Positions 1 through 8,075 of a DNA stretch of 64,000 bases are shown piece after piece. Position numbers and translations under genes: made by a program. The stretch covers positions 22,182 to 86,181 of the forward strand of contig NZ_JAJSOK010000028.1 of assembly GCF_021283305.1 (NCBI RefSeq), in the 5' to 3' direction. Source of the DNA: Pseudonocardia kujensis. GTDB lineage: Bacteria > Actinomycetota > Actinomycetes > Mycobacteriales > Pseudonocardiaceae. The notes beneath the pieces are model-generated. The model ran no database searches, was not told where the DNA came from, and saw only the letters and a list, made by a program, of their open reading frames with translations. Each line of letters opens with the position of its first letter. Position 1 is the first letter of the stretch.

Positions 1-209
1 CGTCGCTCCGCTCGATCCGATCGGCTCAGCAGGCACAACCTCCCCGCACGACCCGGGCCGGAAGCCCCTAGCGTCGGTTGCGACCGGATCACGGAACGAT
101 CACGAACGGCCCTGGGCGCCCCGAACGCCCGCCTCCCCAGCAGGGCCGGACCCCCTTCGGACCGCCCGCGGCCCGGTCGCCGTCCGACAGCTGAACACGA
201 GAGGTCGTT

Positions 210-1052
210 GTGGCCCGGCATCGCTCCCCACGAGGCCGCACCGCGATCCCCCACCAGCAGCCGGCGCCGGGCTCCCCGCGGCGTCGACACGCGCGGGTGG
301 GGGACGTGGTCCGGTCGCTCCCCGGTCCCGTCCGCCACGGGTCCGCGCTCGCGCTCGCCGCGGGCGGCGTCGTCGCCGTCCTCGGGGCCGCCGCCCCGCT
401 CTCGGGCTCCGTCGGCGCCGCGCTCCCCACGAGCACGTCCCCCGAGGCACGGCTCGCCGCCGACACCGTCCCCGTGCCCGTGATCCCGGCGCAGCGCGGG
501 GCGCCCGCGGTCGAGATGACGGCGTTGGCCGACGCCGCCCGGAGCGCGGGCGAGCACGCCACCGCCGAGGCCGAGCGCCAGCAGGAGCAGGCGGCCGAGG
601 CCGCGCGGGCCTCGCAGGCCGAGGAACGCGCGAAGCAGGCGCTCGGCGGCCGGACCCTGCAGACCGGCTCCGGCAGCACCTCCTGCGGGATGAGCACCGC
701 GAGCCTCGGCGCCGTGAAGCCCTGGGTGACCGACGCCGTCGAGTTCCTGGGCTGCCGGTTCGGCGAACCACGGACGCTCGGCGTCGGCAGCCGCGGCAAC
801 GCCTCGGACCACCCGTCCGGCCTCGCGGCGGACTTCATGGTGGGCCGGGCGAGCGGCGACGCGATCGCGGACTGCGCGCTGCAGAACATGCAGGCCCTCG
901 GGGTCTCCTACGTGATCTGGCAGCAGCGGATCAACGACGGCAGCGGGTGGCAGGCCATGGAGGACCGCGGCAGCCCCACCGCCAACCACGAGGACCACGT
1001 GCACGTGTCGTTCGCGAAGTCGGCGCCCTCCGGGCGGCCCGTGACCTGCTGA
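210..1052 (+). CDS. Secreted ARB_07466-like C-terminal domain protein
   Basis: A 280-residue exported protein. A basic N-terminus is followed by one hydrophobic stretch (about residues 44-70), consistent with a signal peptide or anchor. An Ala/Glu-rich probable coiled coil (about 105-150) comes next, then a C-terminal domain of about 115 residues. That domain carries an SDHPSGLAADF motif and a terminal EDHVHVSF motif, the His/Asp pattern of ARB_07466-like and VanY/M15-type zinc domains, so cell-wall hydrolysis is a reasonable but unproven role. Cysteines near the start and within the domain may form disulfides. The start is GTG after GAGAGG. It has a paralogue at 2355-3158, and both begin with a similar RHRSP sequence. 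Confidence 0.8.
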   Translation: MARHRSPRGRTAIPHQQPAPGSPRRRHARVGDVVRSLPGPVRHGSALALAAGGVVAVLGAAAPLSGSVGAALPTSTSPEARLAADTVPVPVIPAQRGAPAVEMTALADAARSAGEHATAEAERQQEQAAEAARASQAEERAKQALGGRTLQTGSGSTSCGMSTASLGAVKPWVTDAVEFLGCRFGEPRTLGVGSRGNASDHPSGLAADFMVGRASGDAIADCALQNMQALGVSYVIWQQRINDGSGWQAMEDRGSPTANHEDHVHVSFAKSAPSGRPVTC

Positions 1053-1084
1053 CCCGGACCCGGCCGCCCCGGTAGAACTGGGGG

Positions 1085-2164
1085 ATGGACGCAGGTCTCC
1101 TCCGGCTCGAACGGCAGGTCGAGCTCCGGTTCGCGGGCGACACCGTGCGCACGGGCAACCACGTGAACCTCTCGGCCGTCCAGGTCGAGGGGTCCACCCT
1201 GTGGCTCGCCGGCGACGAGACCGCGACGATCGAGCGGCTCGAGCTCGACCACGGGCTCGCCGTCGCCGACAAGCCCGTCACGTTCCCGCTCGCCGAGCTC
1301 GTCCGCCTGCCCGGGCCGCCGGACCAGGAGGCGGACATCGAGGGCCTCGCGCGGTCCGGCGGCTTCCTGTGGGCCATCGGCTCGCACAGCCTCAAGCGCC
1401 GCCGGGTCCGCCCGCACGACGACGCGGCCAAGACCCTCAAGCGGCTGTCGAAGGTCCGTCGGGAGGAGAACCGGTACGTCCTCGCGCGGCTCGCCGTCGA
1501 GGCCTACACCGAGGGGCCGCCCGAGCTGCGGCTGCGCACCGCCGCGGGCGTCTGCTCGGCCCTCGTCGGCGCGCCCGGCAGCACCGGGCTGACGGACCTG
1601 CTCGCCGACGACCCGCGGCTCGGCCCGTTCCTGGCGATTCCCGGCAAGGACAACGGGTTCGACGTCGAGGGGCTGGCCGTGCACGGCGAGTCCGTCTACG
1701 TCGGGCTGCGCGGTCCGGTGCTGCGCGGGTGGGCGGTGGTCCTCGAGCTGCTCCCGCAACCGGACCCGGCCGACGACGGGCGGTTGGTCCTCGGCGCCTT
1801 CCCCGGCGGGGAGCGGTACCGCACCCACGTGCTCGACCTGGGTGGGCTCGGGGTGCGCGACCTCTGCCCGCACGGCGACGACCTGCTCGTCCTCGCCGGG
1901 CCGAGCATGGCGCTGTCCGGGCCGGTGCGGCTGTACCGGTGGCGCGACGCGGCGGCGTCGGACCGCAGCGGGCCGGTCCGCCGCGACCGCCTCCCGCTGC
2001 TCGGCGAGCTCCCGCACGGCCAGGGCGAGGATCACGCCGAGGGCATCGCGCTGCTACCCGGGACCGGGCCTGCGAGGCTGCTCGTGGTGCACGACAGCCC
2101 CGGGCCGGACCGGCGGCCGACGGCGTCGTCGGTGCTCGCGGACATCGTCGCGCTGGACGGGTGA
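1085..2164 (+). CDS. DUF3616 domain-containing protein
   Basis: A 359-residue protein with no signal peptide or membrane segment. It reads as a DUF3616 protein: repeated short beta-rich blocks such as NHVNLSAVQVEG, DVEGLAVHGESVYVGLRGP and DDLLVLAGP give a propeller-like pattern. The biochemical role of the family is unknown. The start is ATG after GGGG, 32 nt behind the upstream secreted-protein gene, so the two may be co-transcribed. It is flanked on both sides by the ARB_07466-like paralogues. That arrangement suggests an ancestral duplication around it but does not assign a function. Confidence 0.82.
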   Translation: MDAGLLRLERQVELRFAGDTVRTGNHVNLSAVQVEGSTLWLAGDETATIERLELDHGLAVADKPVTFPLAELVRLPGPPDQEADIEGLARSGGFLWAIGSHSLKRRRVRPHDDAAKTLKRLSKVRREENRYVLARLAVEAYTEGPPELRLRTAAGVCSALVGAPGSTGLTDLLADDPRLGPFLAIPGKDNGFDVEGLAVHGESVYVGLRGPVLRGWAVVLELLPQPDPADDGRLVLGAFPGGERYRTHVLDLGGLGVRDLCPHGDDLLVLAGPSMALSGPVRLYRWRDAAASDRSGPVRRDRLPLLGELPHGQGEDHAEGIALLPGTGPARLLVVHDSPGPDRRPTASSVLADIVALDG

Positions 2165-2196
2165 GCCGACCGCTCGCCGCGTCCGCGGGCACGCAC

Positions 2197-2248
2197 GACT
2201 CACGGTGAGTCACCGATACCCGACGTTTCGTGACCTCTCCGCTACATT
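2197..2248 (+). promoter_or_regulatory. Palindrome and possible promoter ahead of the second secreted-protein gene
   Basis: The gap between DUF3616 and the next gene opens with a perfect GACTCAC-G-GTGAGTC palindrome (2197-2211). It could terminate the upstream transcript or bind a regulator. A TACATT hexamer at 2243-2248 resembles an actinobacterial -10 box. No convincing -35 is visible, so the promoter call is tentative. Confidence 0.3.
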
Positions 2249-2354
2249 CTGGGCACGACGCGACGGCCCGGCTCCCCCGACGGACCCGGAGACCCTCCGC
2301 CCGGTGTCCGGAGCACCGGCGGTCCGCCCGGGCCTCGCACCGAGAAGGCAGGAC

Positions 2355-3158
2355 GTGTCGCGGCACCGCTCCCCCGCCGCGGGCGCGCCCGGTCGCGGGA
2401 CGGTCGACGTACGCCGGCTGCTCGCGGGCGCCGGCGCCCCGCCGCCCCGCAGCCGTCGTCAGGCGCTGCGCCGCGGCGCCACCGCCGCCGCGGTGACGGG
2501 AGGCGCCCTGGCCGCAGTGGCGCCGGCGGTGTCGCTGCTGGGCACCGACCCCCCGTCCGCGGTGGAGTCCGCCCGGGTGGACCTGGCGTCGTCGGACGTC
2601 GTCGACGAGGAGCTGTTCGCCGCCGACGGCGCGGCGTTGGCGGCGAGCGTCCTGCCGGTCCGCCGCGAGGCCGACCCGCCGGGCCTGGCCGCGGCCGAGA
2701 ACCTGCTGAAGTCCGCGGGGCTCAACGACGCCGCCCGCCGGGCCGAGGAGGAGCGGCTGGCCCGCGAGGCCCGCACGAACTGCGGGGTCGACCTCTCCGA
2801 GCTGGGCGCGGTCAAGCCGTGGGTCCGCGACGCCGCCCGGTTCCTGTCCTGCCTCTACGACCAGCCGGACCTCATCGGCGTCGCCGGGCGCGGCCGCGTC
2901 TCCGACCACCCCACCGGCAAGGCGCTCGACCTCATGACGACCGGCGCCCACGGCGACCGGATCGCCGCCTGCGCCCTCGCCAACCGCGAGGCCCTCGGCA
3001 TCGCGTACGTGATCTGGGAGCAGCGGATCAACTACGGCGACGGCTGGGAGCCCATGGAGAACCGGGGCAGCCTGACCGAGAACCACTTCGACCACGTGCA
3101 CGTGTCGTTCGAGGGCTCCGCCGGCTCCGGCGACCCCGACCCGGGTCTCTGCACCTGA
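2355..3158 (+). CDS. Secreted ARB_07466-like C-terminal domain protein (paralogue)
   Basis: A 267-residue paralogue of the 210-1052 protein. It has a basic N-terminus, a hydrophobic segment (about residues 38-60), an Ala/Glu-rich linker and the same C-terminal domain, with GAVKPWV, SDHPTGKALDLM, a YVIWEQRIN block and a final DHVHVSF. A zinc-dependent peptidoglycan activity is inferred from the His/Asp pattern only. The start is taken as GTG at 2355 after GAGAAGG. The frame is open further upstream, but that part overlaps the preceding gene and reads as low-complexity Arg/Pro. The linker is less charged than in the paralogue. Confidence 0.78.
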   Translation: MSRHRSPAAGAPGRGTVDVRRLLAGAGAPPPRSRRQALRRGATAAAVTGGALAAVAPAVSLLGTDPPSAVESARVDLASSDVVDEELFAADGAALAASVLPVRREADPPGLAAAENLLKSAGLNDAARRAEEERLAREARTNCGVDLSELGAVKPWVRDAARFLSCLYDQPDLIGVAGRGRVSDHPTGKALDLMTTGAHGDRIAACALANREALGIAYVIWEQRINYGDGWEPMENRGSLTENHFDHVHVSFEGSAGSGDPDPGLCT

Positions 3159-3170
3159 CCCGAGAACGGA

Positions 3171-3234
3171 GCGCGTTGTGGTTCCATGACGCGGCTCAGG
3201 CCCGGCCCGGAGCGCGTCATGGAACCACACCGCG
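3171..3234. repeat. Pair of dispersed palindromic repeats (R1, R2), inverted
   Basis: Two copies of the dispersed palindrome: 3171-3193 with a GGTTCC centre and 3212-3234 with a GGAACC centre. Because they face opposite ways they also pair with each other, giving a hairpin of about 23 bp stem and 18 nt loop. It lies directly after the secreted-protein gene and at the decayed end of the PhoX remnant. Confidence 0.85.
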
Positions 3235-3690
3235 GCTCGAGCCCGGGCAGAACCGCCAGATGTCCACCACCGCGGGCCGCGGCCGGGTGCCCGGGCCGTC
3301 GACCTGGGGGCCGCCGCCGGTGAACCGCGCGACGGAGAGGGTGCCGTCGGAGAGCAGCGAGAGGTTGTGCTCGCGAGCGCGCCGGCTCTGCGCGTTCCGC
3401 AACGTCCCCGACGACACGAACTCGTCGACGTGGGCGAAGCGCTCGTCGTCGCCGAGGTGGACGACGGCGTCCTTGTCCCTTCGACAGCCGCACGGCGACG
3501 CCCTCGCGCTTGAACCGGCCCGGGGCGGTGTGCTCGACCGGCCGGGCCTGCGGGTCGTGCGGGTCGACCTCGACGACCCGGCCGAACCGGTTGGCCTCGT
3601 TCGGCTCCTTCGCCGGCCGTGGACGGCACGGAACCCGCAGGTCACATAGCCGGCGAGCGTGGTGAAGGCCCCACTACGGACGACGGGACC
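3232..3690 (-). pseudogene. Decayed PhoX/DUF839-type phosphatase fragment
   Basis: Reading leftward, three frames give consecutive pieces of a PhoX-family (DUF839) phosphatase. First is FTTLAGYVTC; after a gap or frame change comes EPNEANRFGRVVEVDPHDP then HTAPGRFKREGVAV; a second frame change leads to DAVVHLGDDERFAHVDEFV. These match the family blocks PNExNRFGWVVEIDPxDP, TALGRFKHEG and GDDERFDYVYKFV in order. No single frame is intact and both family ends are missing, so this is a remnant. Its right end abuts the 3698-4171 gene and its left end runs into the palindromic repeat R2. Confidence 0.7.
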
Positions 3691-3697
3691 GCGTGCG

Positions 3698-4171
3698 TCA
3701 GTCCGTGGAGTCGGGGGTGGCGGTGTGGTGGGGATGGCCGTGGGTGCGGCGGCTCTGCTTCATCTCGGCCTCGAAGACGTGCCGGCGCCCCTCCATCAGG
3801 TCGTCGCGCAACGCGCGTTCGGTGTCCTTGAGCGGGGAGTAGTAGTTGTCGTCGAAGTCCTCGACGATCTGGAAGCTCCAGCGGCCCTCGATCGCGTTGC
3901 GCCCGATGAGCTCCGTCTCGATGCGCTCGGCCCACTCCTGCTGCCCGCACTCGCGCAGCTTCTCCACGACGTCGTCGAGCATCGCGTCGGCGCCGCCCAT
4001 GAGCTGGTGGAACTCGTACAGCGCGCCGCGGGCGCGCTCGATCCGCTCGAGCATCTCGGAGAACTTGCCGGCGGCCGCGACCAGCTCGTCGGAGGCGCCC
4101 TCCGGGCGCGAGTGCGCGGTGTCGACGGACCGGGAGACGGGGTCGGAGGAGACGGCGTTCGTCGTGCTCAT
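3698..4171 (-). CDS. Conserved hypothetical protein, helical
   Basis: A 157-residue soluble protein I do not recognise. The start is ATG at 4171 with GAGGGG just upstream; longer starts run into the phosphofructokinase promoter region. The sequence is mostly charged helix (about residues 25-135), with AGKFSEMLERIERARGAL then DDVVEKLRECGQQEWAERIE, a short IVEDFDDNYY block, and a His-rich tail. There is no signal peptide or membrane segment. It is transcribed divergently from the phosphofructokinase gene, 129 nt away. Confidence 0.7.
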   Translation of the reverse strand: MSTTNAVSSDPVSRSVDTAHSRPEGASDELVAAAGKFSEMLERIERARGALYEFHQLMGGADAMLDDVVEKLRECGQQEWAERIETELIGRNAIEGRWSFQIVEDFDDNYYSPLKDTERALRDDLMEGRRHVFEAEMKQSRRTHGHPHHTATPDSTD

Positions 4172-4260
4172 GCCCCTCGGTACCCGCGGCCCCCCGGCGT
4201 GAACCGCTGCGCTCTCCCGTGCTCGGGCCCGCCCGGACCCCGACCTGTGACGACGGTAAC

Positions 4261-4282
4261 ATCGGTGCGTTTCTGCATCGAT
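4261..4282. promoter_or_regulatory. Inverted repeat ahead of the phosphofructokinase gene
   Basis: The sequence ATCGGTGC-N6-GCATCGAT is an inverted repeat with one mismatch, 18 nt upstream of the ATG at 4301. It could be an operator or an mRNA hairpin near the ribosome binding site. Nothing else supports it. Confidence 0.25.
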
Positions 4283-4300
4283 GGAGAACGGAGGCCCGCC

Positions 4301-5335
4301 ATGCGAGTCGGGGTGCTGACCGGCGGGGGCGACTGTCCCGGGCTGAACGCCGTGCTGCGGGCGATCGTCCGCAAGGGGGCGACGACGTACGGGCACGAGT
4401 TCGTCGGGTTCCGCGACGGTTGGCGCGGGGTCCTGGAGGGCGGTGACGACTGGGCGCGCCCGCTCGGGATACCCGACGTCCGCGGCCTGCTCCCCCGCGG
4501 CGGCACCATCCTCGGCTCCTCGCGGACCAATCCGTTCGCGACCGAGGACGGCGTGGCCCGGATCCGCGGCACGCTCGAGGCGCAGGGCGTCGACGCCCTA
4601 ATCGCGATCGGTGGCGAGGACACGCTCGGGGTCGCGGCCAGGCTGCACGACGACGGGGTGCGGGTCGTCGGCGTCCCGAAGACCATCGACAACGACCTCG
4701 GCGGCACGGACTACACGTTCGGCTTCGACACCGCCGTCTCCATCGCCATGGAGGCGATCGACCGACTGCACACCACGGCGGAGTCGCACCACCGCGTGCT
4801 GATCGTCGAGGTCATGGGCCGGCACGCGGGCTGGATCGCGCTGCACGCGGGCATGGCGGGCGGCGCCAACGGGATCCTCATCCCCGAGCAGCCCTTCGAC
4901 GTCGACCGCGTCGAGGCGTGGGTGGAGAGCCGCTTCCGGGACCGCTACGCGTCGATCATCGTCATCGCCGAGGGCGCGATGCCGGTCGGCGGCGCCGAGG
5001 TGCTGCAGAGCGTGCAGACGGACGCGTTCGGGCACGCCCGGCTCGGTGGCGTCGGGGACTGGCTGGCGCAGGAGATCGAGAGGCGCACCGGCAAGGAGGC
5101 CCGGACCACCGTGCTCGGGCACGTCCAGCGCGGCGGCACGCCCACGGCCCGCGACCGCTGGCTCGCCACCCGCTTCGGCCTCCACGCGATCGACGCCGTC
5201 GCCTCCGGCGAGTGGGGCATGATGACCGCCCTGCGCGGCACCGAGATCCGGATGGTCCCGCTGCTCGAGGCGACCAAGCAGCTCAAGACGGTCGACCCCG
5301 CGCTGTACGCCGAGGCGGAGGTGTTCTTCGGCTGA
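4301..5335 (+). CDS. pfp: 6-phosphofructokinase, predicted pyrophosphate-dependent
   Basis: A 344-residue cytosolic phosphofructokinase that phosphorylates fructose 6-phosphate. The family hallmarks are present: TGGGDCPGLNAV at the N-terminus, GGTILGSSRTNP, PKTIDNDL, MGRHAGWIALHAG and GHVQRGGTPTA. The nucleotide/PPi selector positions read GGEDT (residues 104-108) and PKTID (126-130). The Asp-plus-Lys pair marks PPi-dependent enzymes such as that of Amycolatopsis methanolica, whereas ATP enzymes of Streptomyces have Gly at the first position. PPi use, and hence reversibility, is inferred. ATG follows GGAGG at 7 nt. A small GGCGGA/TCCGCC hairpin follows at 5343-5359. Confidence 0.9.
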   Translation: MRVGVLTGGGDCPGLNAVLRAIVRKGATTYGHEFVGFRDGWRGVLEGGDDWARPLGIPDVRGLLPRGGTILGSSRTNPFATEDGVARIRGTLEAQGVDALIAIGGEDTLGVAARLHDDGVRVVGVPKTIDNDLGGTDYTFGFDTAVSIAMEAIDRLHTTAESHHRVLIVEVMGRHAGWIALHAGMAGGANGILIPEQPFDVDRVEAWVESRFRDRYASIIVIAEGAMPVGGAEVLQSVQTDAFGHARLGGVGDWLAQEIERRTGKEARTTVLGHVQRGGTPTARDRWLATRFGLHAIDAVASGEWGMMTALRGTEIRMVPLLEATKQLKTVDPALYAEAEVFFG

Positions 5336-5457
5336 GCCCCGAGGCGGAGCGGGTCCGCCGGCCTCCTTCATCCGGATGAAACAGTCCGGAAACCGCCCGG
5401 TGCCGGTGCCGATCTAGAACTGGGGAGCCCCAGCGCCCGCCGGATCGGAGGCCCGCC

Positions 5458-5892
5458 GTGCCCGAGCAGCCAGCCCGTGAGCAGAGGTCCGTCCCGGCCC
5501 GGCTCGCCTGTCCCGCCGAGTGCCGCGCCGGCCGCTCGTGGGGCGCGCACCACGACCGGCTGCTCGACGTCGAGACCGACCCGGACGCGATCGTCGAGCT
5601 GTTCGAGACCGCGGTGACCTGGGCGGAGCTGGAGTACCCGGAGGAGACCACGATCCCGCCGGCGCGCTGGGTGGAGTTCGCGGAGAAGCACCGTTGGCGG
5701 GATCCGGAGCGCGCGCTGCGGATCTTCGCGCTGGCCGCCGACGCCGCGCTGCGCGGCACCCGCGCGGCGGCGCCGGTCGCGCTGGGTCGGGCGGTGGGGA
5801 TGGACACGGGCACGACGGCGGGGCCGGGCGAGGGGATCTGCCCCACCCTCGTGCCCGCCGGCCCGCCGCGCCATCTCCGCGTCGCCCCCTGA
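5458..5892 (+). CDS. Conserved hypothetical protein
   Basis: A 144-residue protein I cannot assign. The start is GTG at 5458 with a clear GGAGG six bases before it. The first half holds PAECRAGRSWGAHHDRLLDV. The middle is acidic and helical (about residues 40-110: AIVELFETAVTWAELEYPEE, then WVEFAEKHRWRDPERALRIF). The tail is Gly/Pro-rich and looks unstructured. It has two cysteines in the N-terminal part and no signal peptide. It converges on the sll0787-type gene across a repeat-rich gap. Confidence 0.6.
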   Translation: MPEQPAREQRSVPARLACPAECRAGRSWGAHHDRLLDVETDPDAIVELFETAVTWAELEYPEETTIPPARWVEFAEKHRWRDPERALRIFALAADAALRGTRAAAPVALGRAVGMDTGTTAGPGEGICPTLVPAGPPRHLRVAP

Positions 5893-5904
5893 CCACTTCC
5901 CGAA

Positions 5905-6066
5905 GCCCACACCCCGACTCCCCCAAGCCAAGACCCCGACTCGCGCTGCCAGAACTCCCGACTCGCGCTGCCAGAACTCCCGACTCGCGGACGGAGAGCT
6001 CTCACTCCCGCGAGTCGCGCTGTCCGCACCCGCGAGTCGGGAGGTTCGGCAGCGCGAGTCGGGAGG
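5905..6066. repeat. Tandem and inverted GACTCGCG-type repeat cluster
   Basis: Two direct 22-bp copies of a CCGACTCGCGCTGCCAGAACT unit (from 5936 and 5958) are followed by reverse-oriented copies of GACTCGCG/CGCGAGTC up to about 6066. The last block is the reverse complement of the first with few changes, so a stem of roughly 30 bp can form. It fills the gap between two convergent genes and may act as a bidirectional terminator. Confidence 0.8.
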
Positions 6067-6071
6067 TGTGG

Positions 6072-7034
6072 TCAGCGGGGGAGGCCGGTGATCGCGGTGG
6101 TGGTCAGGTCCAGGACCTCCACCCGCTCCGCGCCCCGGACCAAGGAGAGGACGGCGGAGTCGTCGAGCGTCCCGACCACCGCCGCGGCGAGGTCGCGCTC
6201 GGCGAAGGCGGCGAGGCACTCCTCCTCGCGGCCGGCCGGGACGCAGAGCAGGAAGCCGAAGCTGGGGAAGCAGTTGAACCAGCGCACCAGCGGCACCCCG
6301 GCGGGCGCCGGGACGGCCGCGACGTCGACGCTCACCCCCAGCCGCCCCGGCTCCAGCAGCATCGCCAGGGACCCGACGAGCCCGGCCATGCTGATGTCCT
6401 TGGCCGCCACCACCACACCCCGCTCGGCGAGCGTGCCGAGCAGCCGGACGTCGCCGGCGCTGCGGCGCCCGCGGGACTCGAAGGCAGGGAAGAACGGGAA
6501 GTCCTCGCGCATCCGCCCGTCGAGCGCCGCCGCCACCACCAGGGACTGGCCGGCGGCCGCACGCGTCACCGACAGCGGCGCCGCGGTGGCCCCGACGGCG
6601 AACGCCGAGATCGCCGGGTCGCCCTCGTGGAGGGTGAGGTGCCCGCCGACGATCGGGACGTCGTAGAGCTCCGCGGCCTCGCGCATCCCCGCCAGCGCCT
6701 TGCGCGCCAGCTCCTCCGACGCCACCACCGTGTCGACGATCCCGAGCGGCACGCCGCCCATCGCCGCGACGTCGTTGACGTTCGTCAGCACCGCCGCGAA
6801 GCCGGCGCCGTGCGGGTCGGCGGCCACGAACGGCGGGAACAGGGCCTCCCCGCACGCGACGACCGGGCCGCCGTGCGCGGTGACCACCGCGCCGTCGTCG
6901 CCCGGGCCGCCCTGCCAGTCCGTGTCGCCCAGCACCTCGCCGACCAGCGCGATCTCGGCCTTGGCGGCGAGCCCCGGGTTGGCGAGGCAGGCCGCGGCGA
7001 TCTCGCCGAGCGTCTCCGTGACCGCCGCGCTCAT
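6072..7034 (-). CDS. sll0787-family AIR synthase-like protein
   Basis: A 320-residue PurM/AIR-synthase-fold protein of the sll0787 family, normally part of Nit1C (nitrilase-linked nitrogen starvation) clusters. Visible signatures are PGDDGAVV near the N-terminus, NVNDVAAMGG, PIVGGHLTLHE, VAAKDISMAGLVGS and FPSFGFLLCVP; the last two match the family well. ATP-dependent chemistry is inferred from the fold; its substrate is unknown. In mycobacteria this domain is fused to the MSMEG_0567 acetyltransferase; here they are separate genes, and the acetyltransferase is at 25501-26139. The start overlaps the regulator stop (ATGA), so the two are translationally coupled. Confidence 0.82.
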   Translation of the reverse strand: MSAAVTETLGEIAAACLANPGLAAKAEIALVGEVLGDTDWQGGPGDDGAVVTAHGGPVVACGEALFPPFVAADPHGAGFAAVLTNVNDVAAMGGVPLGIVDTVVASEELARKALAGMREAAELYDVPIVGGHLTLHEGDPAISAFAVGATAAPLSVTRAAAGQSLVVAAALDGRMREDFPFFPAFESRGRRSAGDVRLLGTLAERGVVVAAKDISMAGLVGSLAMLLEPGRLGVSVDVAAVPAPAGVPLVRWFNCFPSFGFLLCVPAGREEECLAAFAERDLAAAVVGTLDDSAVLSLVRGAERVEVLDLTTTAITGLPR

Positions 7035-7633
7035 CGCAGGACCAGCCAGACCGCGCGCACCGGGACGTCGCCGGCGTTGCGCCAGCCGTGCCCCCGGTCC
7101 GTCGGGTAGTGCAGCACGTCCCCGGCCTCCACCTCGTACGTCTCCCCCGCGACCTCGACCGACAGCGTGCCCTCCCGGACCAGCACCATTTCCTCGCCCG
7201 GCCGGCGCGGCCTGGTGTCGCCGCTCTCGCCACCCGGTTCGACCACGACCTCCACCGCCGCCGCGCGCAGCACGTCCGTGGGCGCGGCGAGGCCCTCCAC
7301 CGCGACGCCGAGCGCCCCGGGCGCCCAGTCGCGCGGCGCGGGCAGCCGCTCCGCGGCCCGCACGTGCACGGCTGCCGGCGGCTCGAGCCCGCTGTCGTCG
7401 ACGAACGCCGACACGGGCTGGCCCAGTGCGCCGGCCAACTTGAGCAGCGTGGTGATCGTCGGGACCATGTCGCCGCGCTCCACCTTGTGCACCGCGGCGG
7501 CCGACACGTCCGCCCGGGCGGCGAGCTGTTGCAGGGACAGCCCGAGCCGGGTGCGGGCGGCGCGCACCTTGGGACCGATCGCGTCGACGATGGGCTCCCA
7601 GGTCGCGGGACTCGGCCGGCTCACGTTGACCAT
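7031..7633 (-). CDS. XRE-family regulator with C-terminal cupin
   Basis: A 200-residue DNA-binding protein. A helix-turn-helix lies at about residues 18-70 (VRAARTRLGLSLQQLAARAD, then VHKVERGDMVPTITTLLKLA). A cupin domain fills about 115-200, with GEEMVLVREGTLSVEV and AGDVLHYPTDRGHGWRN; such domains usually sense small ligands. ATG at 7633 is used; GTG nine bases in is an alternative. A perfect 17-bp palindrome lies 11-27 bases upstream, suggesting autoregulation. It sits at the tail of the diol dehydratase operon and overlaps the sll0787 gene by 4 nt, so it may control either module. Confidence 0.85.
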   Translation of the reverse strand: MVNVSRPSPATWEPIVDAIGPKVRAARTRLGLSLQQLAARADVSAAAVHKVERGDMVPTITTLLKLAGALGQPVSAFVDDSGLEPPAAVHVRAAERLPAPRDWAPGALGVAVEGLAAPTDVLRAAAVEVVVEPGGESGDTRPRRPGEEMVLVREGTLSVEVAGETYEVEAGDVLHYPTDRGHGWRNAGDVPVRAVWLVLR

Positions 7634-7643
7634 CCTAGACGGC

Positions 7644-7660
7644 GTCCACCTATGGTGGAC
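7644..7660. promoter_or_regulatory. 17-bp palindrome, candidate operator of the XRE-cupin regulator
   Basis: GTCCACC-TAT-GGTGGAC is perfectly palindromic and lies just upstream of the regulator start at 7633. On the leftward strand the GGTGGACGC portion recurs directly upstream of the glycosyltransferase start at 24250, in the other Nit1C block. An autoregulatory operator is the simplest reading. Confidence 0.5.
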
Positions 7661-7739
7661 AGCCGCAGCGCCGGCCCGGTCCGACACCGAACGGCGCTCC
7701 CGCCCACCGGGTGGGCGAGCGCGCCGTTCCGGCCCACCA

Positions 7740-8075
7740 CTACGACAGGGGCAGCACCTTGACGATCCGCGCGGCGGTGCGGCCGGCGATGCGCAGGTCG
7801 GGGCGCGGGGAGCCCGCCTCGACCCGCTGCACCGGTTCGTCCGCCGGCAGGGACGCGTGGTGCACCGCCACCGCGCCGGACCCGTCGATCCCGATCCCCG
7901 TCTCCAGCGAGGACTCGAGCGCCGCGGCGTGGGCGAGGGCGAGCAGGTCGGTGTCCCGGACCTGCTCCACCCGCGTCGGCACGCCCTCCTCCTCCGCCCC
8001 CGCGCAGACCTCCCGCAGCACCGCCGGGTCCACGTACCCGGTGTGCCGCAGGACGATCGCGGGCTTCTCGGTCAC
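7740..8075 (-). CDS. pduH: Diol/glycerol dehydratase reactivase, small (beta) subunit
   Basis: A 111-residue small subunit of the dehydratase-reactivating factor (DdrB/PduH type). With the large subunit it releases damaged cobalamin from inactivated diol or glycerol dehydratase. The family pattern is visible: PAIVLRHTGY near the start, an EEEGVPTRV block, and LADEP-like and PDLRIAGRTAARIV at the C-terminus. The N-terminal half resembles the dehydratase medium subunit fold, as expected. The GTG start overlaps the stop of the large reactivase subunit. It is the last dehydratase-related gene before the regulator, 107 nt downstream. Confidence 0.88.
   Translation of the reverse strand: MTEKPAIVLRHTGYVDPAVLREVCAGAEEEGVPTRVEQVRDTDLLALAHAAALESSLETGIGIDGSGAVAVHHASLPADEPVQRVEAGSPRPDLRIAGRTAARIVKVLPLS

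Noticed and set aside
1..209. c-di-AMP (ydaO-type) riboswitch before the first secreted-protein gene
   Set aside because: Such riboswitches often precede actinobacterial wall hydrolases, but the conserved core could not be found here. I see no supported feature in this stretch.
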